From: DATBGZ01 sp036557785
GTDB taxonomy: Bacteria; Actinomycetota; Actinomycetes; Mycobacteriales; Micromonosporaceae
Direction of reading: 5' to 3'
NCBI GenBank assembly: GCA_036557785.1
Contig: DATBGZ010000066.1
Coordinates: 1-64,000 of the forward strand
Length of the DNA: 64,000 nucleotides
Shown here: in pieces, positions 59,036-64,000 of the stretch
Position numbering within the stretch: the first letter of the stretch is position 1
How the letters are laid out: the number at the start of each line of letters is the position of its first letter
The notes under the pieces: model-generated
Told to the model about the DNA's origin: nothing
What the model saw: the letters and a program-made list of their open reading frames with translations, nothing else
Databases searched by the model: none
Made by a program: the position numbers and the translations under genes

Positions 59036-59689
59036 ATGAAGCGTCGCACAATCGACCTAGTGGTCAGCGCGGGCGGTCTGCTGCTCGCGGTCATCCTGCT
59101 CGTCGGTGGGCTGGTCTTCACCAGCAACGCCAACTTCGCCAAGACCTACGTGCGCGACCAACTGTCGCAGCAGAAGATCACCTTCCCCACGGTCGAGGCG
59201 ATCAACGCCAACCCCGAGACCGCCGGCACGCCCTGCCTGCTGGCGAACGCCGGTCAGCCCATGACGACCGGCAAGCAGGCGGAGTGCTACGCCAACAACT
59301 TCATCGGCGTGCACCTCAAGGGCATTGCGGACGGCAAGACCTACGCCGAGCTGGGCGACGTCCAGACCGACCTGAGGAACCAGATCGCCGCACTGCCCGC
59401 GGGCGACCCGCGGATCGCGGGGCTGCAGGACCAGCTCAACACCGTCAACACCGAACGTGACACGGTCTTCAAGGGCGAGACCCTGCGTGGGCTGCTGCTC
59501 ACCTCGTACGGGTTCAGCGAGCTGGGTGCCAAGGCGGCGCTCGGGGCCACGGTCGCCTACATCGGCTCGGGGCTGCTCTTCCTGCTCGCGGCTCTCGGCT
59601 TCTGGCACGGCTGGCGCACTCCGCAGACCCAGGCCTTCGCGGCCGTGGAGGCCGCTGGGCGCCGTGAGCGCGCCGGAGCCAACGCCTGA
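59036..59689 (+). CDS. Two-TM membrane protein of unknown function
   Basis: A 217-residue membrane protein. TM1 is at about 9-30, TM2 at about 165-190; between them about 130 residues face outward, with two Cys (TPCLLAN and AECYANN) likely to form a disulfide and a helical region with coiled-coil character (LQDQLNTVNTERD). The C-terminal tail is basic. Relatives in actinomycetes are common and are often mislabelled aromatic ring-opening dioxygenase LigA; no dioxygenase motif is present. The upstream DosR-like sites and position at the end of the island suggest membership of the hypoxia regulon. Confidence 0.8.
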   Translation: MKRRTIDLVVSAGGLLLAVILLVGGLVFTSNANFAKTYVRDQLSQQKITFPTVEAINANPETAGTPCLLANAGQPMTTGKQAECYANNFIGVHLKGIADGKTYAELGDVQTDLRNQIAALPAGDPRIAGLQDQLNTVNTERDTVFKGETLRGLLLTSYGFSELGAKAALGATVAYIGSGLLFLLAALGFWHGWRTPQTQAFAAVEAAGRRERAGANA

Positions 59690-59735
59690 CCTGTGCGACT
59701 CGGCTGACCCGCTGGTCGACAACCGAAACACACTC

Positions 59736-59771
59736 CCACCGGGTTCCGCGCCCATCCGCGGAACCCGGTGG
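59736..59771. terminator. Very strong hairpin terminator
   Basis: A perfect 15-bp stem, CCACCGGGTTCCGCG (59736-59750) with CGCGGAACCCGGTGG (59757-59771), and loop CCCATC. The longest perfect stem I noticed in the window. Confidence 0.8.
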
Positions 59772-59782
59772 TCTCGTCTGCG

Positions 59783-59803
59783 GCCCCCCGTTCACCGGGG
59801 GGC
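59783..59803. terminator. Second hairpin of a tandem terminator
   Basis: GCCCCCCG (59783-59790) pairs with CGGGGGGC (59796-59803), loop TTCAC, followed by a T-rich AGTTCTTCCGTTTCT. Together with the preceding hairpin it insulates the dormancy-type island from the glycosyltransferase operon. Confidence 0.75.
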
Positions 59804-59948
59804 AGTTCTTCCGTTTCTGCCCGTCCGGCCGCCGGGCCGCTAAGAATGAAGGCTGTTCGGCCGGCGTCCCGCCGGGCGCCCGAGGCCCTGGTTGTGGGGC
59901 GGCCGAACTCATAGGCGCACACAGGCAGTACGCCGGCACGCGTCCTCG

Positions 59949-59968
59949 CGCGTGCCCCGAGGCACGCG
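59949..59968. promoter_or_regulatory. Leader hairpin before the glycosyltransferase
   Basis: CGCGTGCC-CCGA-GGCACGCG, an exact 8-bp stem ending 13 bp before the ATG at 59982, next to the ribosome-binding region GGGGGTGG. It could control translation. The rest of 59690-59981 shows nothing else I can name. Confidence 0.4.
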
Positions 59969-59981
59969 GGGGTGGCGGCCG

Positions 59982-61166
59982 ATGGGCAGTGGGCCGGGTC
60001 GTGTCGTGATCGTCTCCGCCGGCGTGGGCGCGGGGCATGACGGCTCCACGGCGGAACTGGCACGGCGGCTCGCGGGCCGTGGATTCGCCATCGACCAACT
60101 CGACTTCATGGACCTGCTGCCAGGACCGAGCGGCTCGGCCTCGCTGCGGCTGTACAACCGCACCCTCAACCACGCGCCCTGGGTCTACGCGGGGCTGTTC
60201 GAGGTGGGGACCTGGTCAGCCGTCGCCGCGCTGACCCGTAGCCTGCTCGCCCCGGCCCGGTCCCGGCTGCTCAGCCTCCTGAGTCGCGACGTCCGCGCGG
60301 TGGTCTCGACCTACTCCCTGGCCAGCCAACTGCTCGGACCGCTGCGCCGGACGGGCCGGCTGCGGGTGCCGGCCATCACTTACGTCACCGACTTCGCCGT
60401 GCACCGGCAGTGGGTGGTGCCCGGGGTTGACGCTCTGCTCGCCCCACACCAGGTCGGCGTCGTGCAGGCGCGGGTGCTCGGTGCGAGCGCCGGCTCCGCG
60501 CTGGCCGCCGGCGCCCTGGTCGCGCCCGGGTTCCGTCCACCCACGCCGGCCGAGCGGATCGCTGCCCGCGCCGCCTTCGGGTTGCCGAGGGGGCGGTTGG
60601 CGCTCGTCGCGGCGGGGTCGTGGGGGGTGGGCCGGGTCGCCCAGGCGGCGGCCGAGATCCGGGACTCGGGCATCGCCACGCCGGTCGTGGTCTGCGGCCG
60701 CAACGCCCACCTGCGCGAGCGCCTCGCCCGGGCCGGGCTGCCCGCGCTGGGCTGGGTTGACGACATGCCCACGCTTATGAAGGCGGTCGATGTCCTCGTG
60801 GAGAACGCGGGCGGACTGATGGCGCTGGAGGGGATGGCCACCGGGCTGCCCATCGCGACCTACCGGCCGATCCCGGGGCATGGCACCCGCAGCGCCGCGA
60901 CCCTCGAGCAGGCCGGCGTGAGCCGCTGGATCCGCCACCCGGGCGCGCTGCGCCCCACCCTCGTCCGGCTGATGGACGGCGACCTGGGGGACCGGCAGCG
61001 CACGGCCGCGGCGCCGATGCTGGGCGCCGACCCCGCGGAGGTCGTGGCGCAGTTGGCCCGCCCGACCGTGAACGGCAGCCACCTGGTCCCGCGATCGTGG
61101 GCCTCTCGGCGTGAGTGGCGATCCATGGACGTCGAAAGCCCCACGATCGTGGCGGGGGAGCCATGA
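59982..61166 (+). CDS. MGDG-synthase-like family 28 glycosyltransferase
   Basis: A 394-residue GT-B glycosyltransferase of the monogalactosyldiacylglycerol synthase/MurG group. The N-terminal domain has SAGVGAGHDGSTAELARRL (Gly/His-rich loop near residues 13-31) and LDFMDLLPG; the C-terminal nucleotide-binding half has VVCGRNAHLRERL, GWVDDMPTLMKAVDVLVENAGGLMALEGMATG and PIPGHGTRSA. The likely product is a glycolipid at the membrane. It overlaps the deacetylase gene by 4 bp. The start ATG at 59982 fits the family N-terminus; the frame is open further upstream. Confidence 0.87.
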   Translation: MGSGPGRVVIVSAGVGAGHDGSTAELARRLAGRGFAIDQLDFMDLLPGPSGSASLRLYNRTLNHAPWVYAGLFEVGTWSAVAALTRSLLAPARSRLLSLLSRDVRAVVSTYSLASQLLGPLRRTGRLRVPAITYVTDFAVHRQWVVPGVDALLAPHQVGVVQARVLGASAGSALAAGALVAPGFRPPTPAERIAARAAFGLPRGRLALVAAGSWGVGRVAQAAAEIRDSGIATPVVVCGRNAHLRERLARAGLPALGWVDDMPTLMKAVDVLVENAGGLMALEGMATGLPIATYRPIPGHGTRSAATLEQAGVSRWIRHPGALRPTLVRLMDGDLGDRQRTAAAPMLGADPAEVVAQLARPTVNGSHLVPRSWASRREWRSMDVESPTIVAGEP

Positions 61167-61789
61167 TCGAACGTCACGTCGCGCTCACCTTCGACGGCGG
61201 ACCCGACCCGGTCTCCACCCCGTACTTCCTCGACGCGCTGGCGGCGGCGCAGGTGCGGGCGACGTTCTTCGTCGTGGGCGAGCGGCTGTCCCGGCAGCGT
61301 TGGCTCGGCCGCCTGCTCGCCTCGGCCGGGCATGAGCTGGCCGTCCACGGCTGGCGGCATGCGCCACTGGTGCCGTGCCGGGCTGCCCGCCGGGCCCTGG
61401 CCCGGACCACCGACCTCATCACGGAGGTCACCGGGGTCGCACCGCGATGGTTCCGGCTGCCGGCCGGGCTGCCGTTGCCCGGCGTGCTGCGGATGGTGCG
61501 GGAGACGGGCCTCGAGCCGGTCGCCTGCACCGCCCGGGACGGGTGGGCGGTCGGGCCGCGGTCGGGTGGCCGACCCACCGCGATCGCGCGACGGGTCGCG
61601 GCCGGCCTACGCGGCGGGGCGACGATCCTGCTCCACGACCGCGCCGGGCCCGAGGCGTCGTGGCGAGCCGCGCTCGCCGCGGTTCCGCTCGTGGTGCGGT
61701 TGTGCCGCCGCAACGGGTTGCGCATCGGCCCGCTCGGCGAGCATGGCTCGGATCCGGCGCTGCCGCAGACGCGAGGTACGGGCGGCTAA
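61163..61789 (+). CDS. Polysaccharide deacetylase-like protein with altered motif 1
   Basis: A 208-residue NodB-homology (CE4) protein. Motif 1 reads TFDGGPDP where active enzymes have TFDDGP, so the catalytic-base Asp is kept but the metal-binding second Asp is Gly. Motif 2 is intact as HGWRH, motif 3 is FRLPAG in place of RxRPPxG, and motif 5 has ILLHD. No signal peptide is present, unusual for a wall deacetylase; action on a glycolipid made by the upstream enzyme is possible. Coupled to that gene by ATGA. Confidence 0.82.
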   Translation: MIERHVALTFDGGPDPVSTPYFLDALAAAQVRATFFVVGERLSRQRWLGRLLASAGHELAVHGWRHAPLVPCRAARRALARTTDLITEVTGVAPRWFRLPAGLPLPGVLRMVRETGLEPVACTARDGWAVGPRSGGRPTAIARRVAAGLRGGATILLHDRAGPEASWRAALAAVPLVVRLCRRNGLRIGPLGEHGSDPALPQTRGTGG

Positions 61790-61798
61790 GCTGCCGGA

Positions 61799-61984
61799 AT
61801 GGGTTCGATGCCGGCACCGCCGCGTCCCGTTGACAGGCGGCAGTCGCGCGCGGTGCTGCTGCTCTCCGCGGCGCTCGCGGCCCTGGCCACCCTTTGGCTG
61901 GTGGGCGGCTACCTGTTGCTCACCCGTGCCCCGGACCTCGGTCCACTGCCCGGCGCTACCCCGACGCCCTCCGCGACCCGCTGA
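61799..61984 (+). CDS. Small single-TM protein, 61 residues
   Basis: A short frame starting 10 bp after the deacetylase stop. It encodes a basic N-terminus, one strong TM helix (about 19-41, LLLSAALAALATLWLVGGYLLL) and a Pro/Thr-rich tail. I do not recognise it. Its placement as third gene of a tight rightward operon and the clean TM support a real gene. Confidence 0.55.
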   Translation: MGSMPAPPRPVDRRQSRAVLLLSAALAALATLWLVGGYLLLTRAPDLGPLPGATPTPSATR

Positions 61985-62025
61985 CTCGCCCGACGTTCTC
62001 GCGGCGACGCTCCCCCTGCGGCGGT

Positions 62026-64000
62026 CTATAGGCGACGTTCGATGGGTAGGCGCGACCGCGTGAGCAGGCCGGCGCCGAGGATCGACACGAGTGGTACCGC
62101 GATGAGCACCACGACAAGGGTGAGCCATGGCAGCGCCGGTCGCGTCGGCGTGGCCGGCCAGATGCTCGCCCAGGGCACCTGGTTGCGAGCCTCGATCACG
62201 GCGACCGCGACGCCGATGCCGGCGAGCGACCCGAGCACGGACCCGAGCCCGGCGATGACCGAGGACTGGCTCACCGACAGGCCGCGGCGCACCGTCGGGG
62301 ATGCTCCCACGGCGGCGAGCGTGGAGAGGTCGGCTCGTCCATCGGCCGCGGCCAGACCCGTGCCGACGCCGGCTGCCCCGAGCGTGATGAGCGCCGCGGC
62401 ACCGATCAGGAGCAGCAGTTGCGGGGGAGTGTTCGTGGGCGGGCCCAACTCGATACTGCCCCCCGTCTGCAGCGCGTTCATCGCCGCCCGGAAGCGCTCC
62501 TGCTCGGCCTGGCTCGGCAGCCGCGTGGTCGAGCCGACGAGCAGTTGCTGCGCGACGGCGAGGCCGGCGTCCTCGACGAGCTGTGGGGGGAGCACCGCGG
62601 TCCGGACCACGTTGGGCGTGGTGAGCAGGTAGCCCGGCATCGTCACGAGCGTCTTGGTGTGCCCCGGCGGCACGTAGATCCCGTCATCCCCGACAACCAG
62701 ATCTCCCCGGGTGCCGTCGTCGCCCGACGCGTTCGGATCGGGCTGGATGATGGCGAGGGTCACCTTTCCCTCGTTGATGTACAAGGGGGAACCGACCACG
62801 ACGCCGCCAGACGCGAGCATCCGTCGGGCCCGATCCAGGTCGTCACCCGAGGCGCCGGTCAGCGCCGCCAGCGCGCTGCCGTCGTCGACCGAGAGGAACC
62901 CACCGAAGGACGCGTCGCGGGGGTCGCAGTTCGGGTTCCGGCCCGCCTGTTCCCGCTCGGCATCGGTCAGTTGCCCGAACATCCATTTCTTCAGCTGCGG
63001 GCACAGGTCGTTCATCACGACCTGGATGCCGCAGTTCTTGTCCTGGGACGTGCCGACCGGGCAGGACGGCGAGCCGACGGGGTACACCTGGTCAACCGGG
63101 AGGATCGAGCGCATCGTCTGCTCCAGAGTGGACGGATCCACTCCGGTCGGGGTGAAGACGGAGACCGTCCCGGTGGGGAACTGCTGAGACCACGTCTCCA
63201 GGTTGTGCTGACGATCCGAGACCATGATCATTCCGAGCGTGACGCTGCCGGCGACGGCGGCCATCACCGCGGAGATCGCGGGCGCCGCTGCGGCCCGGTT
63301 GCGGGCGGCGTCGCGCAGGGCGATGCGTGGCGCGAGGGGCAGCAGCCGGCCGACCCGCGCGATGAGCCCAACCAGGGCCGGGGTGCAGAACACCAGGCCG
63401 AGCTCCCCGATGACCAGACCCGCCAGCATGATGCTCGTGTCGTAACGCAGCGTGCCATAGACGGTGATGACGCCACCGCCAGCGATCATCACGAGCCCGA
63501 CCGCGATCCAGCGCTTGCGCGACCGGGTGGCACCCCGGCGTCCGGCGAGGGCCGAGACCACGTTCTGTCGGGCCGTGATGAAGGCGGGTACCAATGCGGC
63601 GAGCAGTCCGGTGATCACGGCTAGCCCCGCGATCCCGGCGATCGCCCCGGGGAAGACCCGGTATCCACCGTCGCGGGCATGGGTGAGCAGCTGCTCGACC
63701 CATGGCCGGGCCAGGAATGCTGCGGCGATGCCGAGGACGATGCCCGCGCCGGCGCCGAGCACGCCGAGCACGAAGCCGTCGGCGAGCACGATGCGCCGGA
63801 TGTGGGCCGGCGTGCCGCCGTTCGCCGCGACGAGGGCCAGTTGGCGTTGCCGGCGACGGGCGCTGACCGCGAACGCGGGTCCGGCGAGCAGCACGACCTC
63901 CAGCAGCGCGAGCCCGCCGACCAGTACCGAGATCGCGATGCCGCGCGGGTCGACCTGGTACGCGCTCTGCCAGGCCTGCTTGAGCGGCACGGCCGCGTCC
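62026..64000 (-). CDS. FtsX-like ABC transporter permease, 5-prime end outside the window
   Basis: At least 654 residues of a large MacB/FtsX-type permease, open to the window edge, so the N-terminus is missing. Visible: a TM cluster and FtsX core (ARRRQRQLALVAANGG near the start, typical of the loop after TM1 of an FtsX domain, then three TM helices), another TM pair, a long extracytoplasmic region with four Cys (about residues 310-345), and a second FtsX-like TM bundle near the C-terminus. Probably exports or extracts a lipid or lipoprotein with an ATPase encoded to the right. Confidence 0.85.
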   Translation of the reverse strand, partial: DAAVPLKQAWQSAYQVDPRGIAISVLVGGLALLEVVLLAGPAFAVSARRRQRQLALVAANGGTPAHIRRIVLADGFVLGVLGAGAGIVLGIAAAFLARPWVEQLLTHARDGGYRVFPGAIAGIAGLAVITGLLAALVPAFITARQNVVSALAGRRGATRSRKRWIAVGLVMIAGGGVITVYGTLRYDTSIMLAGLVIGELGLVFCTPALVGLIARVGRLLPLAPRIALRDAARNRAAAAPAISAVMAAVAGSVTLGMIMVSDRQHNLETWSQQFPTGTVSVFTPTGVDPSTLEQTMRSILPVDQVYPVGSPSCPVGTSQDKNCGIQVVMNDLCPQLKKWMFGQLTDAEREQAGRNPNCDPRDASFGGFLSVDDGSALAALTGASGDDLDRARRMLASGGVVVGSPLYINEGKVTLAIIQPDPNASGDDGTRGDLVVGDDGIYVPPGHTKTLVTMPGYLLTTPNVVRTAVLPPQLVEDAGLAVAQQLLVGSTTRLPSQAEQERFRAAMNALQTGGSIELGPPTNTPPQLLLLIGAAALITLGAAGVGTGLAAADGRADLSTLAAVGASPTVRRGLSVSQSSVIAGLGSVLGSLAGIGVAVAVIEARNQVPWASIWPATPTRPALPWLTLVVVLIAVPLVSILGAGLLTRSRLPIERRL

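Overview
The window is very GC-rich (roughly 70% or more by eye), densely packed, and full of GTG starts, 4-bp ATGA/GTGA overlaps and actinobacterial families: a DUF574-type methyltransferase, an HNH/DUF222 nuclease, a MacS-type kinase, an SCO7322-type membrane protein, Acg-type nitroreductases and a DosR/DosS-like pair. It is chromosomal DNA of a high-GC actinomycete, with Micromonosporaceae my best but unproven guess. I saw no tRNA, rRNA, CRISPR array, insertion sequence or phage gene.

Left part (1-20 kb): a one-TM protein and a 2-hydroxyacid dehydrogenase; a SAM methyltransferase; a secreted M23 peptidase carrying a repeated Asp-rich propeller-like region; a giant membrane protein; a NarL-type two-component pair; an HNH nuclease; an alditol-oxidase-like flavoprotein; a RlaP-like nucleotidyltransferase; then a compact operon of HtrA-like protease, MoxR, DUF58 and two VWA proteins. 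A lipoprotein of visibly lower GC follows.

Middle (19.7-35.6 kb): a divergent xylose locus (ROK repressor versus xylA-xylB) with a readable promoter and candidate operator, a diguanylate cyclase, a GH1 glucosidase with an MFS sugar transporter, an aldo/keto reductase, a KhtT/KhtU-like K+/H+ antiporter pair, a STAS protein, and a three-gene unit (response regulator, kinase, GerMN lipoprotein) laid out like mtrA-mtrB-lpqB. The kinase begins with a 15-bp minisatellite. A DUF4395 membrane protein closes the section.

Right part (35.6-59.8 kb) is the main point of interest. It has the content of a mycobacterial-style DosR (DevR) dormancy regulon: three universal stress proteins, phosphoketolase, alcohol dehydrogenase, three Acg-type nitroreductases, Hsp20, a CtpF-like P-type ATPase, a two-GAF kinase that keeps the DosS heme-ligand His and the distal Tyr at the same spacing, and a response regulator whose recognition region closely resembles DosR as I recall it. 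Palindromes of the form GGGAC-N4-GNCCC lie in front of regulator/nitroreductase, usp, and an uncharacterised two-TM membrane protein. Two decayed genes sit between kinase and regulator: a DUF4242 mini-gene with an in-frame internal deletion and a frameshifted lipoprotein signal peptide.

The last 4 kb holds an MGDG-synthase-like glycosyltransferase, a polysaccharide-deacetylase-like protein, a tiny membrane protein and an FtsX-type permease cut by the window edge. Throughout the window the palindrome TCCACWGTGGA recurs far more often than base composition predicts. No gene-free stretch exceeds about 300 bases.
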